DNA from: JBMNSK01 sp050945155
GTDB lineage: Bacteria; Actinomycetota; Coriobacteriia; Coriobacteriales; Eggerthellaceae
Direction of reading: 5' to 3'
Length of the DNA: 39,299 nt
Assembly: GCA_050945155.1 (NCBI GenBank)
Contig: JBMNSK010000010.1
Span: 1-39,299 of the forward strand
Below, one piece after another: positions 23,586-31,466 of this stretch. Below the pieces are notes generated by a model that ran no database searches, had not been told where the DNA came from, and saw only the letters and a program-made list of their open reading frames with translations. Each line of letters opens with the position of its first letter. Positions within the stretch are counted from its first letter, which is position 1. The translations under genes were made by a program, and so were the position numbers.

Positions 23586-24326
23586 TTAATTTGAACCAGC
23601 GTCAACACCCGTTCCTTGGGTCATGCGGTCGGCGCTTTCCGCTGAAGTTTTTACATGAGCACAGTCCAGGTCATGCCGAAGCCGCGCAATTTCTCGTTCT
23701 AAGGCTGCAATACGTTCACATTCACTGCTATAGCGCTCTTCGAAGATATCGGGTAAGTCCTCATGACGCATAGCTGCTGCTTCTGCTGCTCTTTGCACAC
23801 GCTCTCCATCGCGCGTGACAATTTTTCCTGGAATGCCGACTACGGTAGTGTTCGGAGGCACGTCATCAACTACCACGGCTCCACCGCCAACTTTCGAGTT
23901 GTCGCCGATGGTGATATTACCTAGAACGCTTGCTCCTACGCCTACTAAGACATTGTTACCAAGCGTCGGATGGCGTTTTCCCGTTTCTTTACCAGTACCT
24001 CCCAAAGTCACGCACTGGTAGAGCGTGCAGTCATCGCCAATGATGGTCGTCTCGCCGATGATTACCGCCATAGCATGGTCGATGAAGAATCTCCGGCCAA
24101 TTTGAGCGGCCGGGTGAATTTCGACACCGGTAAAAAAGCGAATGAGTTGAGAAATGATACGCGCGAGGCTTTTCAGGTGGATATTCCACAACCAGTGCGT
24201 CAGTACCCACCACCACCGCGCATGCAAACCCGGATAGGTAAGCCAGATAATAAAGGCACTCATGGCCGCGGGGTCACGCTCTTTCACGGCCTTTACGTCT
24301 TCGTACATTGTAGTGAATATATTCAT
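23586..24326 (-). CDS. cysE: Serine O-acetyltransferase
   Basis: A 246-residue enzyme making O-acetylserine from serine and acetyl-CoA, the first step of cysteine synthesis. The left-handed beta-helix hexapeptide core is clear: GVEIHPAAQIGRRFFIDH, then VIIGETTIIGDDCTLYQ, TLGGTGKETGKRHPTLG and GVGASVLGNITIGDN, with the usual active-site Asp-His. After the core there is an extra charged C-terminal tail of about 60 residues with coiled-coil character (RIAALEREIARLRHDL). The start ATG 24326 has only a weak GAGAG site. It follows ispF after a 143-base spacer that holds a large stem-loop. Confidence 0.95.
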   Translation of the reverse strand: MNIFTTMYEDVKAVKERDPAAMSAFIIWLTYPGLHARWWWVLTHWLWNIHLKSLARIISQLIRFFTGVEIHPAAQIGRRFFIDHAMAVIIGETTIIGDDCTLYQCVTLGGTGKETGKRHPTLGNNVLVGVGASVLGNITIGDNSKVGGGAVVVDDVPPNTTVVGIPGKIVTRDGERVQRAAEAAAMRHEDLPDIFEERYSSECERIAALEREIARLRHDLDCAHVKTSAESADRMTQGTGVDAGSN

Positions 24327-24420
24327 AGTTCTAATCTCTCTAGTCGACTCGGATCTAACATAGCCCCCAGACCCATCTGCGCTTTTCTAGAATCAGGCAG
24401 AAACTAAAGGGGGAAGGATT

Positions 24421-24470
24421 GTTCCGCAGCTGGGACTCGCCCAAAGTTATTAAAGTCCAGTTTGCGGAAC
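24421..24470. promoter_or_regulatory. Large stem-loop between ispF and cysE
   Basis: Perfect 8-base outer arms GTTCCGCA (24421-24428) and TGCGGAAC (24463-24470) enclose a second helix CTGGACT/AGTCCCAG with one bulge. It starts at the last base of the ispF stop codon. No T-run follows on the minus strand (AATCCTTCCCCCTTT), so it may be a weak terminator, an mRNA processing site or a regulatory element of cysE. Confidence 0.5.
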
Positions 24471-24967
24471 TACTGACATCGACAGAGAAGACAGGTGGCC
24501 TCAGCCAAGATTCCCTCTTCGCGACCAATGAAACCAAGATGCTCAGTTGTTGTGGCTTTTACACCCACAGATTCCTCTTCAATCCCTAGAGCTTGGGCAA
24601 TATTTTTTCGCATAGCATCGCGGTACGGCGCTAACTTCGGCTCTTGCGCCATGACCACGGTATCAATATCAATAATACGATAGCCGAAACTTAATACAAG
24701 ACGCCCCACTTCGGCAAGAAGTAGCAAAGAATTTGCTCCGGAATACCTTGGATCGTCTTCTGGAAAAAGCTTACCAATATCGCCAGCACGAAGAGCTCCG
24801 AGAAGCGCATCGGCAACGGCGTGAGATAAAACATCTGCATCAGAGTGTCCGGCAAGTCCGCGACTGTACGGGATGTCCACACCTCCGATAATGAGCTTGC
24901 GATCATAAGTGAAGGCATGGACGTCAACACCGTGACCAATGCGTAATCTGTTCGCAAAATTATCCAC
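24470..24967 (-). CDS. ispF: 2-C-methyl-D-erythritol 2,4-cyclodiphosphate synthase
   Basis: A 165-residue trimeric enzyme of the non-mevalonate isoprenoid pathway. Metal ligands are in RIGHGVDVHAF and in GHSDADVLSHAVADALLGA; ITTE-like KATTTEHLGFIGREEGI is also present. The start is probably GTG 24967, which overlaps the ispD stop (GTGGATAA), giving coupled translation. A TTG at 24997 is possible but has no ribosome site. The gene follows ispD as in many bacteria. Confidence 0.94.
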   Translation of the reverse strand: MDNFANRLRIGHGVDVHAFTYDRKLIIGGVDIPYSRGLAGHSDADVLSHAVADALLGALRAGDIGKLFPEDDPRYSGANSLLLLAEVGRLVLSFGYRIIDIDTVVMAQEPKLAPYRDAMRKNIAQALGIEEESVGVKATTTEHLGFIGREEGILAEATCLLCRCQ

Positions 24968-25841
24968 GCTCTTTGTTCTCTTTCCTATTGAGAGCAATCT
25001 TAGCGCGTACAGCAGCGACTAAGAGTAAGAAGTCTTCAGGAACCGTAAGTTTAATATTGTCGCGACGCCCTTCTACCACAAGGACCTTGCCGCCTAAGCG
25101 CTCTATAAGAGAAGAGTCATCGGTACCGACAAAGCCATCGGAAAGCGCGGCGGCGTGAGCGCGACGGTAAATTCCTGCACGAAATACCTGAGGGGTTTGA
25201 GCGTTCCAAAAAACACTGCGGTCAGGAGTTCCGACAATGACACCATTTTCGACGACCTTAAGCGTATCAATGGCAGGATGTGCCACAACCGCACCATCAG
25301 AATCGATATTGCCCTTGACCGTTGCGATGGTATGCGCAATTAGATCAGGGGTAATTAAAGGGCGAGCACCGTCATGCAAAACAACATAGTCATAGTCATC
25401 AGGTACATACTCAAGCCCTGAAAATGCGGACTCCTGGCGTGAGGGGCCAGAAGGCGCCACCGTTACCGGAGTTACAAAAGGAAATGGGTCAATAGCCTTT
25501 TTCAAATACTCTTCTTGGCGGTCCTCAGGGCAGACAATAACGATAAGTCCAATATCGCCCACCGCATCAAAAGCCTCAGCCGACCAGGTAAGAATTGGTT
25601 TGCCCGCTATTTCGACAAGCTGTTTGCCTTCCGAAACACCAAAGCGCTCCCCTGAACCCCCGGCTAAGATGATGGCGGCACTACGGGGATTTTTATCAAC
25701 ACGACCTTCAAGGCCTAAAATGTCTTTCGCTAATTCATCGAGGTCAAAATCGTCGGGCAAAGAATGGATGCCGAGCGCATCAGGAATAGCATCTTCTCCC
25801 AATGCTTCGGGCGAAAATACAGGATCGATAATTTTGGACAT
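24960..25841 (-). CDS. ispD: 2-C-methyl-D-erythritol 4-phosphate cytidylyltransferase
   Basis: 293 residues. It transfers CMP to methylerythritol phosphate. The nucleotide-binding motif AAIILAGGSGERFGVSEGKQ begins at about residue 54. Other family segments are APSGPSRQESAFSGL, VVLHDGARPL and QTPQVFRA near the C-terminus. The first 50 residues are an acidic extension (DDFDLDELAKDILGLEG) absent from most IspD proteins. ATG 25841 has AGGA upstream. An extended -10 promoter (TGTTATCAT, 25886-25894) precedes it, right next to the clpC terminator. Confidence 0.95.
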   Translation of the reverse strand: MSKIIDPVFSPEALGEDAIPDALGIHSLPDDFDLDELAKDILGLEGRVDKNPRSAAIILAGGSGERFGVSEGKQLVEIAGKPILTWSAEAFDAVGDIGLIVIVCPEDRQEEYLKKAIDPFPFVTPVTVAPSGPSRQESAFSGLEYVPDDYDYVVLHDGARPLITPDLIAHTIATVKGNIDSDGAVVAHPAIDTLKVVENGVIVGTPDRSVFWNAQTPQVFRAGIYRRAHAAALSDGFVGTDDSSLIERLGGKVLVVEGRRDNIKLTVPEDFLLLVAAVRAKIALNRKENKERG

Positions 25842-25885
25842 AGTTTCACTTCCTACGCTCGTGCATCTGTGCCTCTTTCGCCTCT

Positions 25886-25894
25886 ATGATAACA
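25886..25894 (-). promoter_or_regulatory. Extended -10 promoter of the ispD operon
   Basis: TGTTATCAT on the minus strand, 45 bases before ispD. The -35 region overlaps the clpC terminator stem and has no good match. It would drive ispD-ispF-cysE-cysS-U32. Confidence 0.5.
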
Positions 25895-25899
25895 AAAGA

Positions 25900-25940
25900 A
25901 AAGACCCCAAGGATTAGAACTGGTCATCCTTGAGGTCTTT
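25900..25940. terminator. Terminator of clpC, probably bidirectional
   Basis: AAAGACC-c-CAAGGAT (25900-25914) pairs with ATCCTTG-a-GGTCTTT (25926-25940), one internal mismatch, with an 11-base loop. TTTT-rich sequence follows on the minus strand. Confidence 0.9.
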
Positions 25941-25976
25941 ATCTGAGGCTTGCCTGGCCAAGTTCAGGCTAAGCCC

Positions 25977-28547
25977 TTAATCCATAGCACTGTCAGCGTC
26001 GCCGCCTGATACGGGAGCAACGTGTGCATTACCTAAGTCAAAGTCGGTCAGAAGCAGTTCAGCTTCCTGGGCGATATTGTCGCGCTTGCGGTGTTCAGGA
26101 ATCTCTCCCGTGCCCTGACTAAAGACGAGCTTATCGTCTTTTACGCCGACATCGATGATGTCGCCGCTTGTCCACTTGCCTTCAAGAATTTCCTCAGACA
26201 GAGGGTCTTCAAGCAGGCGTTGGATGGCGCGACGCAGCGGCCTTGCACCATAGGTCACATCGGTCCCCTCTTTCGCAATGAGCCTGCAAGCGTCGTCGTC
26301 CAAGTTAATGGACATATTCTGGTCAATCAAACGTTCACGCAAGTCTTGAACCATGAGACGAACAATCTTGACAATCTGGGCTTCGGTCAAGCTCTTGAAG
26401 ACAATAATCTCGTCGATACGGTTTAAGAACTCAGGCCTGAACTGCCGTTTCATCTCAGCCATAACACGGCTGTTTATTTCCTTATCGGAAAGACCAGCAC
26501 GCTCTTCAGCCGAGAAGCCAACTGTCGAAGGCTGAGCGATTTCACGCGCACCAACGTTTGAGGTCATGATGATGACCGTATTGCGGAAGTCAACCGTACG
26601 GCCCTGACCATCGGTCAGCCTCCCTTCTTCAAGAATCTGGAGAAGGATGTTGAATACGTCGGGGTGAGCTTTTTCAATTTCATCGAAAAGCACTACTGAG
26701 TACGGACGCTGGCGAACCGCCTTGGTCAGTTGGCCGCCCTCGTCATAGCCGACATATCCCGGAGGCGAACCAACCAAACGAGATACGCTGTGTTTTTCCA
26801 TATATTCAGACATATCGAAGGAAAGCAGTGCTTCTTCTGAATTGAAGAGGAACTCTGCAAGCGCCTTTGACAGCTCTGTTTTGCCAACACCTGAAGGACC
26901 CAAGAAGATAAAGGAACCTGCTGGGCGCTTCGGATCTTTTAAGCCCGCCCTACTACGACGAATAGCCTTCGAAAGCGCCGTTACTGCTTCGTCTTGCCCG
27001 ATGACACGCTCATGCAAAACGCTTTCCATGCGCAAAAGCTTGTCAGTTTCTGCTTCGGTAAGCGAAGACACAGGAACACCAGTGGACATAGAAACCACGT
27101 CAGCAACGTCTTTAACCGTCACCTCATGGATCTGGTCTTGCTCCTTAGACTCCCACTCTTCTTCTGCCTTCTTGCGCTCTTCTTTGAGTGAGGTTTCTTC
27201 ATCTCGATAAGTTGCTGCCTTCTCAAAGTCTTGGGCCGCAATTGCCTCGTCCTTGCTTGCACGAACCTTGCGTAATTTTTCATCCAAGTCACGCAGTTCT
27301 TTCGGCAAGGTCATATTCCGGATGCGCAAACGCGCACCCGCTTCATCCATAACATCGATTGCCTTGTCAGGCAGATACCTATCCTGAATATAACGATTTG
27401 AAAGATTCACTGCCGCCTCGAGCGCCTCATCGGTAAAGCGAACATGGTGGTGATGTTCATAGCGGTCTCGCAGGCCTTCCATGATACGCACCGTCTGCTC
27501 CTCGCTCGGCTCACCAATGGTGATAGGCTGGAAACGGCGCTCTAAGGCCGTGTCCTTCTCAAGGTGCTTGCGGTATTCATCGAGGGTGGTGGCTCCGATT
27601 ACCTGAATCTCTCCACGAGACAGCGGCGGTTTCAAAATAGCCGCAGCATCAATTGAGCCTTCGGCGGAACCAGCGCCAATAAGCGTATGAATCTCATCGA
27701 TAAAGAGCAGGATGTCGCCCGCATCGATAACTTCTTTAATGCACTTCTTCAGGCGCTCCTCAAATTCGCCACGGTACTTACTTCCTGCAACCAGCGCAGA
27801 AACATCGAGCGTAATGATGCGCTTTCCACGTAGCAAGTCAGGAACTTGGTTTGACGTAATAAGCTGAGCCAAGCCTTCTACCACAGCGGTCTTGCCCACA
27901 CCAGGCTCGCCAATAAGCAACGGGTTGTTCTTCTGGCGGCGCGAAAGAATCTGCATGATGCGTTCAATCTCACCTGCACGCCCAATAACTGGGTCAAGTT
28001 TTCCGTCGCGAGCCTTTCGGGTCAAATCCGTACCGAACTCACGCAAAATACTGTCGTTTCCTTGGTTTGCATTTGCCTCAAAAGGATTCCTGCCTGCATA
28101 GACAGGGCTTTGCCCTACCAAGTCATTGAGAGCACTGCGAATGTCATCGCCAAGAACACCCATGCGCTTTAATACCTCAAGCGCAGTACCGTCGCCCTCG
28201 CGCACAATGCCTAAAAGCAAGTGCTCGGTTGAAATATAACTTTGTCCCATCTGCATGGCTTCGCGGAGCGCGTTTTCTAGAACACGCTTAACACGCGGAG
28301 TAAAGGAGAGATGACCGGAAACATCGGCGTCCTCATCAATCTTGACTACTTGACGGATGTTTTGGACCACACCGTCGTAGTCAACATGAAGGCGAGCCAA
28401 TGCCTGGGCAGCTAAACCCTCACGCTCCCTGATTAAGCCGAGCAGAATATGCTCAGTGCCCACGTAGGGCTGATGAAGTTCACGCGCCTCATCCTGAGCC
28501 AAGACGAGCACTTTTCGTGCCTTGTCTGTAAACTTCTCAAATGCCAT
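25977..28547 (-). CDS. clpC: ClpC-type AAA+ chaperone of the Clp protease
   Basis: 856 residues. The order is: two Clp-N repeats (1-145, PYVGTEHILLGLIREREG and ISTEHLLLGIVREGDG), AAA1 with Walker A GEPGVGKT (213-220) and FIDEIHTLIGAG, a UVR-type middle region with DFEKAATYRDEE, and AAA2 with GPSGVGKTE followed by YMEKHSVSRLVGSPPGYVGY. It unfolds substrates for ClpP. ATG 28547 has GGGAGG upstream. It lies 69 bases after lysS; a perfect palindrome occurs in that gap. ClpP is not in the window. Length and middle domain fit ClpC rather than ClpB. Confidence 0.96.
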   Translation of the reverse strand: MAFEKFTDKARKVLVLAQDEARELHQPYVGTEHILLGLIREREGLAAQALARLHVDYDGVVQNIRQVVKIDEDADVSGHLSFTPRVKRVLENALREAMQMGQSYISTEHLLLGIVREGDGTALEVLKRMGVLGDDIRSALNDLVGQSPVYAGRNPFEANANQGNDSILREFGTDLTRKARDGKLDPVIGRAGEIERIMQILSRRQKNNPLLIGEPGVGKTAVVEGLAQLITSNQVPDLLRGKRIITLDVSALVAGSKYRGEFEERLKKCIKEVIDAGDILLFIDEIHTLIGAGSAEGSIDAAAILKPPLSRGEIQVIGATTLDEYRKHLEKDTALERRFQPITIGEPSEEQTVRIMEGLRDRYEHHHHVRFTDEALEAAVNLSNRYIQDRYLPDKAIDVMDEAGARLRIRNMTLPKELRDLDEKLRKVRASKDEAIAAQDFEKAATYRDEETSLKEERKKAEEEWESKEQDQIHEVTVKDVADVVSMSTGVPVSSLTEAETDKLLRMESVLHERVIGQDEAVTALSKAIRRSRAGLKDPKRPAGSFIFLGPSGVGKTELSKALAEFLFNSEEALLSFDMSEYMEKHSVSRLVGSPPGYVGYDEGGQLTKAVRQRPYSVVLFDEIEKAHPDVFNILLQILEEGRLTDGQGRTVDFRNTVIIMTSNVGAREIAQPSTVGFSAEERAGLSDKEINSRVMAEMKRQFRPEFLNRIDEIIVFKSLTEAQIVKIVRLMVQDLRERLIDQNMSINLDDDACRLIAKEGTDVTYGARPLRRAIQRLLEDPLSEEILEGKWTSGDIIDVGVKDDKLVFSQGTGEIPEHRKRDNIAQEAELLLTDFDLGNAHVAPVSGGDADSAMD

Positions 28548-28562
28548 ATGTCTGCCTCCCAG

Positions 28563-28582
28563 GTATTTCGATTTCGAAATAC
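28563..28582. promoter_or_regulatory. Perfect palindrome upstream of clpC
   Basis: GTATTTCG (28563-28570) and CGAAATAC (28575-28582) flank ATTT, 16 bases before the clpC start codon. It is a good candidate operator or a hairpin that could mask the ribosome site. It is not CIRCE, CtsR or HAIR. A CCCCC/GGGGG hairpin precedes it at about 28597-28612, just after lysS. Confidence 0.5.
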
Positions 28583-28616
28583 TTACAGCTCACATTCCCC
28601 CGCCTTGGGGGATTCA

Positions 28617-30161
28617 TTACATCGCTTCGTCGCGCATGTGAGGGAATAGAAGCACGTCTCGTATAGACGGCGCGTCAGTTAGCAGCATAACCAGTCGATC
28701 TATGCCAATGCCCACGCCACCTGCCGGAGGCATGCCGTACTCCAACGCACGCACATAATCCGCATCGTAGCCCATTGCCTCGTCGTCCCCAGTTTCCTTT
28801 GCGGCAACCTGTGCCTGGAAACGCTCAGCCTGGTCTACTGGATCGTTTAGCTCATTAAAAGCATTCGCATATTCATGGCCACAGATGAAGAGTTCAAATC
28901 TATCCGTTACGTTTTCGTCATCCGGCATCTTCTTCGCAAGCGGAGAAACCTCAACCGGATGTCCTGTTACAAAAATAGGCTGTACCAAAGTATCTTCTAC
29001 TGTAGCTTCAAATATTTCAGCAATAATTTTACCTTTGCCCCAGCCATCTTCGATATGTTCTACGCCGAGCTGTAAAGCCAACGTTGCCAATTCTTCACGC
29101 GTGCGATGAAAACCAATATCCTCGCCGGTTTGCTCGCGTACCAAATCGAGCATTGTTGCACGACGCCACGGTGAGGCGAGGTCAATCTCGGTGCCCTGGT
29201 AATTCACCTGCAGCGTTCCGCATGCAGCCATCGCGGCAGCACGCACGAAACCTTCGGTTAAATCCATCATGCCTTCAAGGTCCGAGAAAGCTTGGTAGGC
29301 CTCCATCGTGGTGAATTCAGGATTATGAAACGGGTCCATACCTTCGTTTCTAAACTGGCGGCCAATTTCAAAAACCTTTTCAAAGCCACCAACTAAGAGG
29401 CGCTTTAGGTGCAGCTCAGTTGCAATACGCAGGTAATAATCGCGGTCAAGCGCATTGTGGTGTGTGATAAACGGTCGAGCATTCGCGCCACCCATAATCG
29501 CTTGCAGAATAGGGGTCTCTACCTCATAGAAGCCCTGTTCTTCCATATACGAACGAATAGCCGAAATAATCTTGAAGCGCTTTTCGAAGACCTCGCGCAC
29601 TTCTTGGTTCACCACCAGGTCAACATAGCGCTGACGGTAGCGCGTCTCCTTGTCCGCAAGCCCGTGGAACTTTTCAGGCAGCGGACGCAGCGACTTGCTT
29701 AAAAGCTCAAACGAGGTTACGGCAATGGAAAGTTGGCCACGGCGAGTGCGCATCATAGTGCCAACAACGCCGATCCAGTCACCCACGTCGATGTCTTTCA
29801 GTTCGTTATAAGCTTCCTCACCCAAGGAATTGATGCGGCAAAAAAGCTGGATATCTGCGCTTGAGTCTCGCAACTCAAGGAACATAATCTTTCCCTGGTC
29901 ACGTTTTGCCATCACGCGACCGGCAACTTTCACTTCGTCTTCGGTGTTTGCCCCATCCTCTAGGTCAGCATAGGCATCAATAAGATCCTGCAGGTGGTGT
30001 GAATAGTGAAACGCATGGCCATACGGGTTTTTCCCCGCAGCTATAAGCGCAGCACGCTTGTCCTTGCGCACCTGAATTGGGTCGTCTTCAACAAGAGCAG
30101 CGGCAGAATCTGCCGCTGTTGTTTCATTCTCTTCTTCCGGGTGTTGTGCCTTCGCTACCAT
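28617..30161 (-). CDS. lysS: Lysyl-tRNA synthetase, class II
   Basis: 514 residues. An N-terminal OB-fold (KVAGRVMAKRDQGKIMFLEL) is followed by the class II core: motif 1 around ETRYRQRYVDLVVN, motif 2 FEIGRQFRNEGMDPFHNPEF and motif 3 GVGIGIDRLVMLLTD. The first 25 residues are acidic. ATG 30161 has GGAAGG 8 bases upstream. It lies 99 bases after greA and 69 before clpC, a gene order common in actinobacteria. Confidence 0.97.
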   Translation of the reverse strand: MVAKAQHPEEENETTAADSAAALVEDDPIQVRKDKRAALIAAGKNPYGHAFHYSHHLQDLIDAYADLEDGANTEDEVKVAGRVMAKRDQGKIMFLELRDSSADIQLFCRINSLGEEAYNELKDIDVGDWIGVVGTMMRTRRGQLSIAVTSFELLSKSLRPLPEKFHGLADKETRYRQRYVDLVVNQEVREVFEKRFKIISAIRSYMEEQGFYEVETPILQAIMGGANARPFITHHNALDRDYYLRIATELHLKRLLVGGFEKVFEIGRQFRNEGMDPFHNPEFTTMEAYQAFSDLEGMMDLTEGFVRAAAMAACGTLQVNYQGTEIDLASPWRRATMLDLVREQTGEDIGFHRTREELATLALQLGVEHIEDGWGKGKIIAEIFEATVEDTLVQPIFVTGHPVEVSPLAKKMPDDENVTDRFELFICGHEYANAFNELNDPVDQAERFQAQVAAKETGDDEAMGYDADYVRALEYGMPPAGGVGIGIDRLVMLLTDAPSIRDVLLFPHMRDEAM

Positions 30162-30260
30162 GGGGCATACCTTCCACTTATCTCGTATTCGTACAGAAGC
30201 GCAAAACTCAGGTTCTTTGCAAAGGAATCAAAGCCTACAAAACCTCAGCCTTGCGAGCCT

Positions 30261-30731
30261 CTAATGTTCAATTTTTAAGATGGTCATCGGGATTTTTTTA
30301 CCAGTCGGACCTTCAGCCTCGACCTCATCGCCCTTCTTATGACCAAGTAGAGCAGCTCCTACCGGAGACTCGTTTGAAATCTTGCCGTCCGCAACGCTTG
30401 CTTCAGCGCCACCAACGATGGAGAAAACACGCTCCTTGCCACCCATATCTACCGTAACCGTACTTCCAATGTTTACCTTTGAAGAACGCTTAGGTACGTT
30501 TACCACGGTTGCTTCGGACAGAATATGGCTAATCTCAGCAATACGAGCCTCAACCATGCCCTGCTCGTTTTTTGCGTCATCATATTCGGAGTTTTCTGAA
30601 ATATCACCGAACTCACGAGCGACCTTGATGCGCTCGCCTACTTCAGCGCGCTTGTCGTTTTCCAGGTAGTAGAGTTCTTCTTCAAGTTTCTGCTTTCCTT
30701 CCGGAGTCAGAATGAAATTATCGTTTGCCAT
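30261..30731 (-). CDS. greA: Transcription elongation factor GreA
   Basis: 156 residues. The N-terminal coiled coil contains the acidic tip (EFGDISENSEYDDAKNEQG) that reactivates cleavage in backtracked RNA polymerase. The C-terminal FKBP-like domain ends SPVGAALLGHKKGDEVEAEG. The frame opens at TTG 30749, but ATG 30731 (MANDNFILTPEG) with AGGA close upstream is the family start. It is first in a probable greA-lysS-clpC transcript. Confidence 0.96.
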   Translation of the reverse strand: MANDNFILTPEGKQKLEEELYYLENDKRAEVGERIKVAREFGDISENSEYDDAKNEQGMVEARIAEISHILSEATVVNVPKRSSKVNIGSTVTVDMGGKERVFSIVGGAEASVADGKISNESPVGAALLGHKKGDEVEAEGPTGKKIPMTILKIEH

Positions 30732-30753
30732 CTTTCCTGTCCTTTGCAAATAA

Positions 30754-30781
30754 GAGCACGCTCAATCTTTAAGAACGTGCT
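30754..30781 (-). terminator. Probable terminator of tatA
   Basis: AGCACG/CGTGCT arms with an inner partial helix (CTTAAAG) and TCTTATTTG following on the minus strand. It lies 49 bases past the tatA stop and just ahead of greA. Confidence 0.6.
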
Positions 30782-30829
30782 AGGCTCCTTGTTCCAATAT
30801 GGATTACCATTTCCGTATGGGGGTTGGTT

Positions 30830-31150
30830 TTACTTCTTTACGCTGACTCGCCTTACTTGTTTTTCAGGTGCTTCAGAATCTTTGTCGGCACTTTGCTTTT
30901 CGGAATCATCTTCCTCAGCAGCCTTTACATTGGTGCTTTCGTCATCTTCAATGACTTCCTCAACTACCGCATCGGATGCATCAGAGGTCTTTTCTGAGTT
31001 CTTCTTAGAAGAGCCCATGCCCTCGCGCAGATTCTTAACGGCGCGTCCAATAGCACTTCCGAGTTTTGGAAGATTCTTGGGTCCAAAAATAATAAGAATG
31101 ACCACAAGAATAATAATTAATTCAGGTGTGTGTAAACCAAAGATATTCAT
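30830..31150 (-). CDS. tatA: Twin-arginine translocase subunit TatA/E
   Basis: 106 residues. One membrane helix (about 10-24, LIIILVVILIIFG) is followed by the FGPKNLPKLG hinge, an amphipathic helix, and a long acidic tail of 60 residues ending in basic residues. TatA multimers form the pore for folded proteins. ATG 31150 has GGGAGGG upstream. No tatB or tatC is next to it, so the translocase genes are scattered or the system is a TatA-C type. Confidence 0.9.
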   Translation of the reverse strand: MNIFGLHTPELIIILVVILIIFGPKNLPKLGSAIGRAVKNLREGMGSSKKNSEKTSDASDAVVEEVIEDDESTNVKAAEEDDSEKQSADKDSEAPEKQVRRVSVKK

Positions 31151-31223
31151 GAAACCCTCCCGGGTAAACCGGCTTGCCGCCTTATCTCTTCACTTCTAAT
31201 CGCGCAGACTATCACTTATCTAT

Positions 31224-31254
31224 AAAAAAGAAATGATGCCGTAGTCATCATTTC
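31224..31254 (-). terminator. Terminator of tRNA-Pro
   Basis: GAAATGATG (31230-31238) with CATCATTTC (31246-31254), a perfect 9-base stem with a 7-base loop. Six Ts follow on the minus strand (31224-31229). Confidence 0.92.
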
Positions 31255-31264
31255 ATGGATTTCC

Positions 31265-31341
31265 TGGTCGGGATGACAGGATTTGAACCTGCGACCTCTG
31301 CGTCCCGAACGCAGCGCTCTACCAAGCTGAGCCACATCCCG
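31265..31341 (-). tRNA. tRNA-Pro, anticodon CGG
   Basis: A full cloverleaf on the minus strand. CGGGATG pairs with CATCCCG and the anticodon arm is CTGCG-TTCGGGA-CGCAG. The T arm is GCAGGTTCAAATCCTGT-like, the discriminator is A and CCA is encoded. The 77-base length is normal. Confidence 0.97.
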
Positions 31342-31358
31342 CTTTAATAGCGGGAGAA

Positions 31359-31387
31359 ATAATAACACATCCTCAAAGTTTTTTGAA
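31359..31387 (-). promoter_or_regulatory. Promoter of tRNA-Pro
   Basis: TTCAAA (31382-31387), 17-base spacer, TATTAT (31359-31364) with an extended-10 TG (TGTTATTAT). The tRNA starts about 11 bases past the predicted start. Confidence 0.75.
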
Positions 31388-31466
31388 CGAAGACCAGATG
31401 GCAAAGCAAGAAAGGTCATTCGAATTCATGATTGGTGCCCTCTTATGCTGCGCAGTATGAAAAACT

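Noticed and set aside
28548..28616. CIRCE, CtsR or HAIR heat-shock operator before clpC
   Set aside because: I looked for these known sites; none is present. Only the GTATTTCG palindrome is.
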